The notes under the pieces: model-generated
The model's input: only the letters and a program-made list of their open reading frames with translations
Databases searched by the model: none
What the model was told of the DNA's origin: nothing
Position numbers and translations under genes: made by a program
Assembly (NCBI GenBank): GCA_910585235.1
Contig: CAJUCM010000022.1
Coordinates: forward strand, 1 to 31,251
Origin: an uncultured Christensenella sp.
GTDB taxonomy: Bacteria; Bacillota; Clostridia; Christensenellales; Borkfalkiaceae
DNA length: 31,251 nucleotides
Reading direction: 5' to 3'
Part shown: piece by piece, positions 15,324-23,638 of the stretch
Numbering within the stretch: the stretch's first letter is position 1
How the letters are laid out: every line of letters starts with the position of its first letter

Positions 15324-16097
15324 ATGCAACTTACGGCGGACTATCATACGCATACGCCCTATTCGCACGGAAAGGGTACGGTGCTTGAAAATGCAGTGCG
15401 GGCGAAGGAACTCGGATTCAGGGAAATCGGGATCACCGATCACGGCTTTTCGCATATCGTTTTCGGCGTTCGCAGAAAGCAGATCGGGAATTTGATCCGC
15501 GATTGTAAAGAGGCGGAAGAAACGACGGGGCTTCGCGTCTATGCGGGCATGGAAAATAATATCAGGGGGATTTCGGGAAAATGCGATTTTACGGAAGCGG
15601 ATTACCGGAATTTCGATTTGTTTCTTGCGGGCATTCACGTCTATATCCACTACGATAAGTTTGCCGACTGGAAACTCGGCTGGGGGAGTACAATCCGCGG
15701 AAAACTGAAAATCAAGCCGTCGCGCTCGCTGATCGATTACACGACGAAAGCGTATATCAATGCGGTCAAAAACAATCCGATCGATGTTCTGACGCACGTC
15801 GGCTTCCGCTGTTTTTGCGATCCCGTGGAAGTTGCAAAGTGCTGCCGCGATTACGGAACGTATTTTGAAATCAGCGGTAAGAAAAAACATCTGACGGACG
15901 ACGAACTTGCAAGAGTCGCCGCAACGGGCGTGCGGTTCGTCATCGATTCGGATGCGCATTCCGTTTCCCGTGTGGGGGATCATGCGCTTGCGGAAGAGCA
16001 GATTTTGAGGGTAGGGATCCCGCTTGAACAAATCGACAATATCGACGGCAGACTTCCGTCGTTCCGTTTTACGGAATATAAGAAAAAACACGGTTGA
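15324..16097 (+). CDS. PHP-domain phosphoesterase (histidinol phosphatase-like)
   Basis: 257 residues. Metal-binding PHP motifs are in order: ADYHTHTPYSHG at the N terminus, EIGITDHG, AGMENN, DVLTHVG and FVIDSDAHS. Such proteins hydrolyse phosphate esters with a trinuclear metal centre; the substrate of this branch is not known. ATG 15324 fits the CGGAG better than the in-frame GTG at 15318. It lies 26 bases after murB and 9 bases before whiA. A PHP gene in the murB-whiA cluster is common in Clostridia. Confidence 0.88.
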   Translation: MQLTADYHTHTPYSHGKGTVLENAVRAKELGFREIGITDHGFSHIVFGVRRKQIGNLIRDCKEAEETTGLRVYAGMENNIRGISGKCDFTEADYRNFDLFLAGIHVYIHYDKFADWKLGWGSTIRGKLKIKPSRSLIDYTTKAYINAVKNNPIDVLTHVGFRCFCDPVEVAKCCRDYGTYFEISGKKKHLTDDELARVAATGVRFVIDSDAHSVSRVGDHALAEEQILRVGIPLEQIDNIDGRLPSFRFTEYKKKHG

Positions 16098-16106
16098 GGA
16101 CAAGCC

Positions 16107-17003
16107 TTGTTGAATTTTACGCAGGGGATCAAACGGGAACTTCTTTCGTTCTTCCCCGAAAACGAATGCTGTAAACGCGCGCTTTTCTGCGCGCTTGCCG
16201 ACGTCTGCGGAAGCGTCGGCTCTGATTTGTTGGAATTTACGAGCGAAAACGAGCGACTCACCGAATATTTTTTCGCGCTTTCGGAATCTCTCGGATTACA
16301 GCCGGAGCTGGACGGCGCGGTATATGACGCAAGAAACGGCAAGGATCGGATCAGTCTGTGTCTGCGTGCGGAACGGGCGGCTCGCGCCCATGCGATCTGT
16401 TCCGAAGTGCGCGTTGACGGTCTGGATCCCTGTTGTGCGGTCGCCTATGTGCGCGGTGCGTTTTTAGGGGGCGGCAGTTGCGCGCTTCCGCGTGCGGGCG
16501 CCAAATCCGGTTATCACCTCGAATTTGTATTTCCCGACGAAATGAAAGCCGAAAGGTTCTGTATCGTTCTCGAATCCATGCTCTTTTACACCAAGACGAT
16601 CAAACGCGCGGAAAAATTCGTCGTTTATCTGAAAAGCCGTGAGGCAGTCTATGATCTTCTTTCGGCGATCGGCGCAAAGAATGCGCTGAAAGAATTTGAA
16701 AACGTTTTGATCGCGCGCGAGGAAAATAATCAGATCAACCGTGTCGAGAACTGTATGGCGGGAAATGCGGATAAGTCTATGACGGCAAGCGCAAGTCAGG
16801 CGCATCGGATACAGAAATTAAAGGAGAGCGCGATGTTTGCCGAGTTGCCCGATACGCTGAAAGAGTTGGCGGCAGAACGCCTGAACAATCCCACGCTTTC
16901 GCTTCGGGAACTTGCCGTAAAATCAGCCGTCAGTAAAAGTTGTTTGAATCACAGAATGAGAAAGCTCATGGAAATTTGCAGGAGATGCGAAGAGCGGTTA
17001 TGA
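16107..17003 (+). CDS. whiA: WhiA-family DNA-binding protein
   Basis: 298 residues. The N-terminal two-thirds match the LAGLIDADG-like WhiA fold (FTQGIKRELLSF, YVRGAFLGGGSC, YHLEFVF). The C-terminal helix-turn-helix is LPDTLKELAAERLNNPTLSLRELAVKSAVSKSCLNHRMRKL, typical of WhiA. In low-GC Gram-positive bacteria WhiA affects cell division and nucleoid organisation. TTG 16107 is chosen because GAGGA is six bases before it. Its TGA overlaps the dnaE ATG. The rapZ and yvcK (mgfK) genes that usually stand just before whiA are missing. Confidence 0.95.
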   Translation: MLNFTQGIKRELLSFFPENECCKRALFCALADVCGSVGSDLLEFTSENERLTEYFFALSESLGLQPELDGAVYDARNGKDRISLCLRAERAARAHAICSEVRVDGLDPCCAVAYVRGAFLGGGSCALPRAGAKSGYHLEFVFPDEMKAERFCIVLESMLFYTKTIKRAEKFVVYLKSREAVYDLLSAIGAKNALKEFENVLIAREENNQINRVENCMAGNADKSMTASASQAHRIQKLKESAMFAELPDTLKELAAERLNNPTLSLRELAVKSAVSKSCLNHRMRKLMEICRRCEERL

Positions 17004-20000
17004 CGGATTTTGTACATTTACATTTACACAGTGAATATTCTTTGCTTGACGGCGCGGTCAAGGTGGACGACCTCATTGACCATTGCGTAAAAAATCATAT
17101 TGACGCGGTTGCTCTGACCGATCACGGCAATATGTACGCTTCGTTGCGCTTTGCCGAAAAATGCAAGCAGAAGCATATCAAAGCGATCGTTGGCTGTGAG
17201 TTTTACGTCGTAAACTACGATCCGCAACAGCATATTGACCAGCGCGCCGATCACCTGATTTTGCTGGCGAAAAATAAAGCGGGGTATATCAACCTTGTCC
17301 AGCTTGATTCCTACGCATTCGTAGATGGGTTTTATTACCGTCCGCGGATCAGTTATGAAATGCTGAAAGAACACTCCGAGGGGGTGATCTGCCTTTCCGC
17401 CTGTCTTGCGGGGCGTATTCCGCGTTTATTGATGGAGGGGAAGTACGACGAAGCAAAGGCGTTTGCGCTCTCCATGCAGGAGATATTCAAAGACGATTTC
17501 TATCTTGAAATTCAGGATCACGGAATCCCCGAACAGAAACAGATCCTGCCCGATATCGTCCGCATTTCCAAAGAGACGGGGATACAGCTCGTCGCCACGA
17601 ACGACGTTCACTATTTGAAGAAAGAAGATTGGGAAATGCAGGACGTTCTCATGTGCATTGCGACGAAACGCACCCTTGACGATCCCACGCGCATGAAAAT
17701 GCAGACGCACGAATTCTATATGAAATCGGGCGACGAGATGGCGGAACTTTTTCCGAATCTTCCGGAAGCGATCTCCAATACCCGCGTGATCGCGGATAAG
17801 GTTTCCGATACGGATACGCCTTTTAATCTCGATGCGAAAGGAAAACCGATCTACGATAAAACGCTGATTCCGCTCTATACTGCGGACGACGGAACGCCGT
17901 CGCCCGAATTTTTGCGCAGGCTTACGGAAGAAGGGCTTCCCAAACGCTACCCCGTCATAACGGACGAGATCAGAAAGAGGGCGGAATACGAATTAGACGT
18001 CATAATTAAAATGGGGTTTGCGGACTATTTCCTCATTGTGTGGGACTATATCAACTGGTCGCGCCTCAACGATATTCCCGTAGGACCGGGGCGCGGATCG
18101 GGCGTCGGAAGTATTGTAGCGTATTCGATCGGAATTACCGACGTCGATCCGCTCCGCTATAATCTGCTGTTCGAGCGTTTTTTGAATCCGGACCGCGTCT
18201 CCATGCCAGACTTCGACGTGGACTTCTGTACGGAAAAACGTGAAAAAACGATTGAATATGTGCGGAACCGCTACGGAAAAGAGAACGTTGCGCAGATCGT
18301 CACGTTCGGAACGCTTGCCTCCCGCGCCGTCATTAAGGACGTGGGGCGCGTTATGCGCGTTCCCTATTCGGAGACCGACCGCGTCACCAAACTCATGGAC
18401 GGGAAATCCACGATCCGCGAGCTTCTCGGTCTGAATCTTGAAAAGTGCCGTCAGAAAGTCAAGGAGACGGAAAGCGACCCCGATAAGCACGAAGAGGCAT
18501 TGAAAAAACTTTCCGATCAGGAGGGGAAACGAAATGCTGACTTTATTGAAATTTACGAATCGGACGAGACGCTGAAACGGGTCATAGATATGGGACTTCG
18601 GCTGGAAGGAATGCCCCGTCAGACGGGTATGCACGCCGCCGGCGTCGTCATCTGCCGCAAAAAAATAGCCGATAACGTTCCTCTCTCGCGCAACGGAGAG
18701 GATATAACGACGCAGTTCGATATGAAAGAAGTGGAGTCCATCGGAATGCTGAAAATGGACTTTCTTGCGCTCACGACGCTCACTGACATTAAAAAGACCT
18801 GCGATTATATTAAAGAGGATACGGGGGACGTGATCGAGTTCGGACAGGACTGTTCGGACGCGGGCGCTTATAAACTGATTTCGGAGGGAGATACCGACGC
18901 GGTGTTCCAGCTTGAACAAGGGGGCATGAAGCGCTTTATGAAGCAGTTGCAGCCCAACTGTCTCGAAGATCTGATCGCGGGAATCTCGCTCTACCGCCCC
19001 GGTCCCATGGATTTCATTCCCGAATATTTGAGGAACCGTTCCGATCCGAAAAATATCAATTATCTGACGCCCATGCTGAAACCCATTCTAGAAAATACTT
19101 ACGGCGTCATCATCTATCAGGAACAGGTCATGCAGATTTTCCAGAACCTTGCGGGTTATTCCCTCGGTCAGGCAGACCTCGTCCGTCGCGCCATGGCGAA
19201 AAAACACCGCGACGAACTCATGGCGCAAAAAGAAAAATTTATTTACGGCGATATTGAAAAAGGCGGTAATATCACGGGCTGTCAGGCGCACGGGATCGCG
19301 CCCGAAGTTTCCGAAAAACTCTTTGCGCAAATGGAGAGTTTCGCGTCCTATGCTTTTAATAAATCGCACGCGGCGGCGTATGCGGTCGTCACCTATCAGA
19401 CGGCGTTTTTGAAAAAGTATTATCCGAAAGAATTTCTTGCGGGCGTTCTCAATAACCGTATCACGAAGATCGAAGAAATTTCCAAATACGTCGTCTATAT
19501 GAAAGAAAATTCGATCGGCGTCTATCAGCCCGACGTCAATCTTTCCAAGGCATACTTTTCGGTGCAGGGGAACGGACTCAGATTCGGGCTGTGCGCTCTG
19601 CGCGGCGTCGGCGTGAGCGCCATGGAGCTCGTGATCGAAGAGCGTGATAAAAACGGAAAGTTCAAAGATTTTTCCGATTTCATCCTCCGCTGTACAAAGT
19701 TTGTCAACAAGCGCATGGTCGAGGCGCTCATTATGGGCGGTGCGTTCGACGGGTTCGGTTATCACCGCTCGCAGTATGCGGCGGTCTATGAGGAGCTGAT
19801 GCGCCGTGTGCAGGGAATTGATAAGTCAAAGGCAAGCGCGCAAATGTCGCTGTTCGGGGATATTATCGAGGAGGAAGCGCCGAAAGCGGATTATCCCGAT
19901 ATTCCCGAATGGGAGAAAGGGGAGCTGCTCTCCAAAGAGAAAGAGGTGCTCGGCGTATACGTCAGCGGGCACCCGTTTGAGGCCTATGCGCATCTTTTCC

Positions 20001-20602
20001 GCGACAGCAATTTCAACTGCGGTATGATCGCCGATTATGAAGAGGACGAGGAGACGGGCGACAGAACTTATACGCAGGTGCAGGCGGGACAGCCCGTATC
20101 CATGGGCGGCATTATCGGGGCGATCAAGAAGATCAACACGAGAAAAGGCGATACGATGGCGTTTATCACCATTGAGGATTATTACGGCAGTATCGAATGT
20201 CTTGCTTTTTCCCGCGCCTATGAGCGGATGAAAGGCGTTCTGCGCCGCGATGCGGTCGTGCGTGTTTCGGGCAAACTCGATATTCCGTCCGAAAAGGCGC
20301 CCGTCATCATTTTGGATAAACTGGAAGAGGTTGCAAAGGATATTCCGCAGAATACAGAACAGCCTGCGCGCGCAACAGAGGAAAAAAAGGAGAATGCGGA
20401 ACAGACGTTGTGGCTTGACGCGCGTTCTCTTTCGGAAGACGATTTCAATGAATTTCTTGAAATGCTGACAAGTTATGAGGGTGACGTGATCACAAAGTTG
20501 CTTTACGGGGGAAAAAGATACGAATTCCGCGTCCGCCTGAATCGTGCGTTTATGGCGGAGGTCATGACCTTTTTACCTGAAAATTGTGTAAAATTGATAT
20601 AA
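17000..20602 (+). CDS. dnaE: DNA polymerase III subunit alpha, DnaE type
   Basis: Replicative C-family polymerase (1200 residues). The N-terminal PHP domain starts FVHLHLHSEYSLLDG. The catalytic acid motif PDFDVDF lies at residues 403-409, with GPGRGSGVGS before it and the thumb/fingers motif ISLYRPGPMDFIPEYL later. A beta-clamp-binding motif QMSLFGD starts at residue 948. An OB domain follows (GGIIGAIKKINTRKGDTMAF, SIECLAFSRAYE). ATG 17000 overlaps the whiA stop by four bases (ATGA); the frame is open further upstream only inside whiA. In Firmicutes with PolC, DnaE starts primers; whether polC exists here cannot be seen. Confidence 0.97.
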   Translation: MTDFVHLHLHSEYSLLDGAVKVDDLIDHCVKNHIDAVALTDHGNMYASLRFAEKCKQKHIKAIVGCEFYVVNYDPQQHIDQRADHLILLAKNKAGYINLVQLDSYAFVDGFYYRPRISYEMLKEHSEGVICLSACLAGRIPRLLMEGKYDEAKAFALSMQEIFKDDFYLEIQDHGIPEQKQILPDIVRISKETGIQLVATNDVHYLKKEDWEMQDVLMCIATKRTLDDPTRMKMQTHEFYMKSGDEMAELFPNLPEAISNTRVIADKVSDTDTPFNLDAKGKPIYDKTLIPLYTADDGTPSPEFLRRLTEEGLPKRYPVITDEIRKRAEYELDVIIKMGFADYFLIVWDYINWSRLNDIPVGPGRGSGVGSIVAYSIGITDVDPLRYNLLFERFLNPDRVSMPDFDVDFCTEKREKTIEYVRNRYGKENVAQIVTFGTLASRAVIKDVGRVMRVPYSETDRVTKLMDGKSTIRELLGLNLEKCRQKVKETESDPDKHEEALKKLSDQEGKRNADFIEIYESDETLKRVIDMGLRLEGMPRQTGMHAAGVVICRKKIADNVPLSRNGEDITTQFDMKEVESIGMLKMDFLALTTLTDIKKTCDYIKEDTGDVIEFGQDCSDAGAYKLISEGDTDAVFQLEQGGMKRFMKQLQPNCLEDLIAGISLYRPGPMDFIPEYLRNRSDPKNINYLTPMLKPILENTYGVIIYQEQVMQIFQNLAGYSLGQADLVRRAMAKKHRDELMAQKEKFIYGDIEKGGNITGCQAHGIAPEVSEKLFAQMESFASYAFNKSHAAAYAVVTYQTAFLKKYYPKEFLAGVLNNRITKIEEISKYVVYMKENSIGVYQPDVNLSKAYFSVQGNGLRFGLCALRGVGVSAMELVIEERDKNGKFKDFSDFILRCTKFVNKRMVEALIMGGAFDGFGYHRSQYAAVYEELMRRVQGIDKSKASAQMSLFGDIIEEEAPKADYPDIPEWEKGELLSKEKEVLGVYVSGHPFEAYAHLFRDSNFNCGMIADYEEDEETGDRTYTQVQAGQPVSMGGIIGAIKKINTRKGDTMAFITIEDYYGSIECLAFSRAYERMKGVLRRDAVVRVSGKLDIPSEKAPVIILDKLEEVAKDIPQNTEQPARATEEKKENAEQTLWLDARSLSEDDFNEFLEMLTSYEGDVITKLLYGGKRYEFRVRLNRAFMAEVMTFLPENCVKLI

Positions 20603-20608
20603 ACGGCA

Positions 20609-20639
20609 AAAAACAATTCTGAAATTGTTTCCTTTTTTT
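20609..20639 (+). terminator. dnaE terminator
   Basis: AAACAATT (20611-20618), loop CTGA, AATTGTTT (20623-20630), then CC and seven T. The stem is AT-rich and probably leaky. The T-run overlaps the region of the pfkA -35. Confidence 0.65.
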
Positions 20640-20645
20640 GATAAT

Positions 20646-20656
20646 TCTGCTATAAT
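20646..20656 (+). promoter_or_regulatory. Extended -10 promoter of pfkA
   Basis: TATAAT (20651-20656) preceded by TGC, an extended -10. No good -35 lies 17 bases upstream, where the dnaE terminator tail sits. Confidence 0.7.
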
Positions 20657-20683
20657 GCTATTTAGGATACTACGGAGGATACT

Positions 20684-21646
20684 ATGAAAAGAATCGGACT
20701 TCTGACAAGCGGCGGCGATGCGCCCGGTATGAATGCGGCGATCCGCGCAGTCGTGCGTACCGCGATCTATTACGGCATGGAAGTTTACGGGATCGAACGC
20801 GGCTATGCGGGACTGATCGAAGATTCCATGACGCAGATGGAAATGCGGAGCGTTTCGGATATCGTTCAGCGCGGCGGTACGAAACTGAGAACGGCGCGAT
20901 GTCTTGAAATGCTCACAACGGACGGACAGAAACAGGCTGTTGCAACGCTTGAAAAACACGGGATCGAAGGACTTGTCGTTATCGGCGGAGACGGATCGTT
21001 CCGCGGTGCGAAATGCCTTACGGAGAATTACGGGATCCCCACGATCGGCATCCCCGGCACGATCGACAACGATCTTGAATATACCGATTATACGCTCGGC
21101 TTCGATACGGCAGTCAATACCTGTCTCGATATTATCAATAAACTGCGCGACACGATGACTTCGCACGAACGTATTTCCGTTGTGGAAGTCATGGGCAGGC
21201 ATTGCGGCGATATTGCGCTGTATGCCGGTATCACTTCGGGAGCGGAAATTATCGTGGTGCCTGAAATCGCGTATGATATGGACGACATCGTCATGCGGAT
21301 CAACCGTTCCCGTGCGAACGGCAAGCGGTCGAATATTATCGTCATTGCGGAAGGGGTCATGACTGCGGATGAATTTGCAAAGAAGTTGCAGGAAGTGACG
21401 ACTTATTCGGTGCGCGCGACCACGATCGGGCATATCCAGCGCGGCGGATCGCCCTCCATGGCGGACAGAATGCTGGCGGCGCAATTCGGCAATAAAGCCG
21501 TTCACCTTTTAAGAGAAGGAAGCGGTAACCGCGTTGTCGGGATCCATAAAAACGAGATCATCGATATGGATATTATTGAAGCGGTTTCCATGAAAAAGAA
21601 GTTCAACTATGAACTCTATGAAACGCTTCAAATGATCTCCATGTAA
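20684..21646 (+). CDS. pfkA: ATP-dependent 6-phosphofructokinase
   Basis: Glycolytic enzyme, fructose 6-phosphate to fructose 1,6-bisphosphate (320 residues, usual length). TSGGDAPGMNAAIRA is the N-terminal nucleotide loop, GGDGS (101-105) with Gly indicates ATP rather than pyrophosphate as donor, and PGTIDND holds the catalytic Asp128. VEVMGRHCGDIALYAG and HIQRGGSPS bind sugar phosphate. GGAGG precedes ATG 20684. Position after dnaE is the conserved clostridial order; the pyk gene that often follows is absent. Confidence 0.97.
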   Translation: MKRIGLLTSGGDAPGMNAAIRAVVRTAIYYGMEVYGIERGYAGLIEDSMTQMEMRSVSDIVQRGGTKLRTARCLEMLTTDGQKQAVATLEKHGIEGLVVIGGDGSFRGAKCLTENYGIPTIGIPGTIDNDLEYTDYTLGFDTAVNTCLDIINKLRDTMTSHERISVVEVMGRHCGDIALYAGITSGAEIIVVPEIAYDMDDIVMRINRSRANGKRSNIIVIAEGVMTADEFAKKLQEVTTYSVRATTIGHIQRGGSPSMADRMLAAQFGNKAVHLLREGSGNRVVGIHKNEIIDMDIIEAVSMKKKFNYELYETLQMISM

Positions 21647-21673
21647 ACGGATGATCGAACAATGAACTGAAAC

Positions 21674-21696
21674 GACCCGCTGTATGCGGGTTTTTT
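21674..21696 (+). terminator. pfkA terminator
   Basis: ACCCGC (21675-21680), loop TGTAT, GCGGGT (21686-21691), then five more T. Confidence 0.88.
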
Positions 21697-21751
21697 CATG
21701 TGAAAACCAAACAAAAAACGAAAATTTTCTGCAAAAATTTCAAATTGGGGC

Positions 21752-21780
21752 TTGAAATTTACGAATAAAAGTAATATAAT
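21752..21780 (+). promoter_or_regulatory. Promoter of the fruK-HD operon
   Basis: TTGAAA (21752-21757), 17 bases, TATAAT (21775-21780). Confidence 0.88.
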
Positions 21781-21812
21781 AATATGTGGGTGCTTTACCC
21801 GTAGTTTTATGG

Positions 21813-21832
21813 TCGGTTTCATCTGAAACCGA
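21813..21832 (+). promoter_or_regulatory. Leader hairpin before the PfkB-family gene
   Basis: TCGGTTTC, loop ATCT, GAAACCGA: a perfect 8-bp stem in the roughly 60-base leader, three bases before AAGGGGG. A smaller GGGT/ACCC pair lies at 21788-21800. It could affect translation; no known riboswitch class is recognised. Confidence 0.5.
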
Positions 21833-21847
21833 TGCAAGGGGGTCCGG

Positions 21848-22774
21848 ATGATTTTAACGGTTTGCATGAGTCCGAGCGTTGACGTAACGATCGAACTTGA
21901 TTCTTTGAATGTGGGCAAGGTAAACGTTGTCAAGAACAAAACGCTTTCCTTTACCGGAAAAGCGATCAACGTGGCGATCGGCGTAGCCCGTCTCGGCGCG
22001 CAGGCGTTTGCAACGGGTTTTATGTACAATGAAAACGGCGCGATGTTCGAGCGGGCGCTCGATAAAGAGGGGGTGGGATTCTCCTTTGTGTGGAACAGCG
22101 GAAGAGTGCGTGAAAACTATAAATGTATCGATCAGAAATCTATGTTGACCGAAATCAACGACGTCGGCGGACAGGTCGGAGACGAAAAGCTCATAGAGCT
22201 TTTGCAGATGATCAAAAATTTTTCTTCCCGTTCCGACGTTACAGTCATATCGGGCGGACTGCCCCGCGGCGTGGATGCAGGTTATTACCGCGAACTCTTT
22301 AACGCAGTCGATCCGAAATCCCTGAAAATTGCCGACGCGGAGGGTGCGAAATTATTCGCCGCTTTGGAGGCGGGAATTGACCTTGTAAAGCCCAATGTGG
22401 ACGAACTCGAACAGACGCTCGGCAGGGAGCTCAACGGCAAAGACGACGTACTTTTCGGCTGTCGTGAGCTTTTGGACAGGGGCGCAAAGATCGTGTTGCT
22501 TTCTCTCGGAAAAGACGGGGCGATCATTACGGACGGACATAAGAACTATTATTGTAAGAGTATCAACGTTGCGGTCAATTCCACGGTCGGCGCGGGAGAC
22601 GGAATGGTTGCGGCTGCCGCCAATATGTTGCAGCAGGGCGCGTCCCTTCCCGATATTCTCCGCGCGGGCGTTGCGGCAGGAACGGCGACGGTTACGACGT
22701 TCGGAACGATTTCCTTTACGAAAAATAAATACGACGAGATTCTCTCCGGTCTCGAAGTGACGGAGTTTGCATGA
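21848..22774 (+). CDS. PfkB-family sugar-phosphate kinase, 1-phosphofructokinase-like
   Basis: 308 residues, ribokinase fold. MSPSVDVTIELDSLNVGKVNVV, then TGKAINVAIGVARLG (the GKGINVA sugar-binding loop) and the C-terminal NSTVGAGDGMVAAAAN with the catalytic base Asp251. This pattern fits 1-phosphofructokinase (fructose 1-phosphate to fructose 1,6-bisphosphate) or tagatose 6-phosphate kinase. No fruR regulator or fructose PTS gene is next to it, so the substrate is less sure than usual. AAGGGGG precedes ATG 21848. Its stop overlaps the next start (ATGA), which ties it to an HD hydrolase. Confidence 0.85.
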   Translation: MILTVCMSPSVDVTIELDSLNVGKVNVVKNKTLSFTGKAINVAIGVARLGAQAFATGFMYNENGAMFERALDKEGVGFSFVWNSGRVRENYKCIDQKSMLTEINDVGGQVGDEKLIELLQMIKNFSSRSDVTVISGGLPRGVDAGYYRELFNAVDPKSLKIADAEGAKLFAALEAGIDLVKPNVDELEQTLGRELNGKDDVLFGCRELLDRGAKIVLLSLGKDGAIITDGHKNYYCKSINVAVNSTVGAGDGMVAAAANMLQQGASLPDILRAGVAAGTATVTTFGTISFTKNKYDEILSGLEVTEFA

Positions 22775-23433
22775 TCGAGCTTTCCCGTATCAAGTCCGAT
22801 AAAGAAGTCGAAGCGATCATGGCGATGTCCGAAAAGCAGATCGAGGCGCTTGGGTTTACCGAGCATTCCAGAAGGCATGCGGGCATCGTAAGCAAATGGT
22901 CGGGCGATATTTTGCGTGAACTTGGTTACGATCCGGAGCGGGTGCGTCTTGCGGAAATCGCGGGGTATCTGCACGACATCGGAAATTGCGTCAACCGCAA
23001 AGATCATGCCCAGAGCGGCGCGATTCTCGTCTATAAAATTCTTACCCGCATGGGAATGGACTGTCAAGACGCCGCTGAAATTATGATGGCGGTCGGCAAT
23101 CACGACGAACAGTACGGTCTTCCCGTATCGGACGTCTCTTCCGCGCTTATCATTGCGGATAAAGGGGACGTGCATAAGAGCCGCGTCAAAAAGCCGATCG
23201 ATAACGTCTATACGGCGAACATTCACGACAGGGTCAATCTTGCGGCAGAGCGCTCGTATCTTGCCGTGGATAAAAAGAGCGCGCTCATAACGCTTTATAT
23301 AGAGATCGACACGACGATCTGTTCGGTCATGGATTATGAAATTTATTTCAACCGGATGAAGCTGTGCCGCCGCGCCGCGGAATTTTTGGGTTGCAGGTTT
23401 TCGCTTGTGATCAATCACGTTACGCTCGTGTAA
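22771..23433 (+). CDS. HD-domain phosphohydrolase
   Basis: 220 residues. Metal ligands of an HD domain are visible: His32/His36 region (EHSRRHAGIVS), HD at 68-69 (AGYLHDIGN), His79, His111 (VGNHDE) and Asp130 (IIADKGDVHKSR). Such enzymes hydrolyse nucleotides or other phosphate esters; the substrate is not shown. The ATG overlaps the kinase stop by four bases, so the two are translated together. Confidence 0.85.
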   Translation: MIELSRIKSDKEVEAIMAMSEKQIEALGFTEHSRRHAGIVSKWSGDILRELGYDPERVRLAEIAGYLHDIGNCVNRKDHAQSGAILVYKILTRMGMDCQDAAEIMMAVGNHDEQYGLPVSDVSSALIIADKGDVHKSRVKKPIDNVYTANIHDRVNLAAERSYLAVDKKSALITLYIEIDTTICSVMDYEIYFNRMKLCRRAAEFLGCRFSLVINHVTLV

Positions 23434-23434
23434 C

Positions 23435-23462
23435 TTTCTGCGCTTTTTGTTTCACGCAGAAA
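23435..23462. repeat. 8-bp stem-loop after the HD gene
   Basis: TTTCTGCG (23435-23442) and CGCAGAAA (23455-23462) with a 12-base loop. No T-run follows, so it may only protect the 3' end of the mRNA. Confidence 0.5.
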
Positions 23463-23483
23463 ATTCGACAAATTCGGCATAAA

Positions 23484-23499
23484 ACACAATATATTGTGG
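23484..23499. promoter_or_regulatory. NrdR box 1
   Basis: ACACAATATATTGTGG contains a perfect 14-bp palindrome and matches the NrdR consensus (ACACwATATATwGTGT) closely. It lies 40 bases upstream of the -35 of nrdD. Confidence 0.88.
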
Positions 23500-23515
23500 T
23501 TAATGAAAAAATTTT

Positions 23516-23531
23516 TTCCCAAATATTGTGG
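23516..23531. promoter_or_regulatory. NrdR box 2 (degenerate)
   Basis: TTCCCAAATATTGTGG keeps the right half of the NrdR box. Its centre is 32 bp from box 1, about three helical turns, the spacing usual for paired boxes. Confidence 0.6.
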
Positions 23532-23538
23532 CAAACGC

Positions 23539-23567
23539 TTGACAAGTACCACAAGATATAGTATGAT
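23539..23567 (+). promoter_or_regulatory. Promoter of nrdDG
   Basis: TTGACA (23539-23544), 17 bases, TATGAT (23562-23567). Confidence 0.9.
23549..23564. promoter_or_regulatory. NrdR box 3, inside the promoter
   Basis: CCACAAGATATAGTAT differs from the NrdR consensus at four positions (two at the outer edge) and covers the spacer and the start of the -10. Its centre is 33 bp from box 2, so repression by blocking polymerase is expected. Confidence 0.75.
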
Positions 23568-23600
23568 AAACGCGTTCCTCTCGACGGGGGCGCGTTTTTT
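23568..23600 (+). terminator. Terminator of the fruK-HD operon overlapping the nrdD start site
   Basis: AAACGCG (23568-23574) pairs with CGCGTTT (23591-23597), extended inward by about five pairs with G-T wobbles, and is followed by a six-T run (23595-23600). The predicted nrdD transcription start (about 23574) removes most of the left arm, so only read-through RNA from upstream should fold it. Confidence 0.7.
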
Positions 23601-23638
23601 CGCCAAAGGGGCGGAAGAAAAATAAAGGAGTGATGGAA

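Noticed and set aside
23435..23462. Intrinsic terminator right after the HD gene
   Set aside because: The stem is good but the loop is long and no T-run follows on either strand; the hairpin at 23568-23600 fits better.
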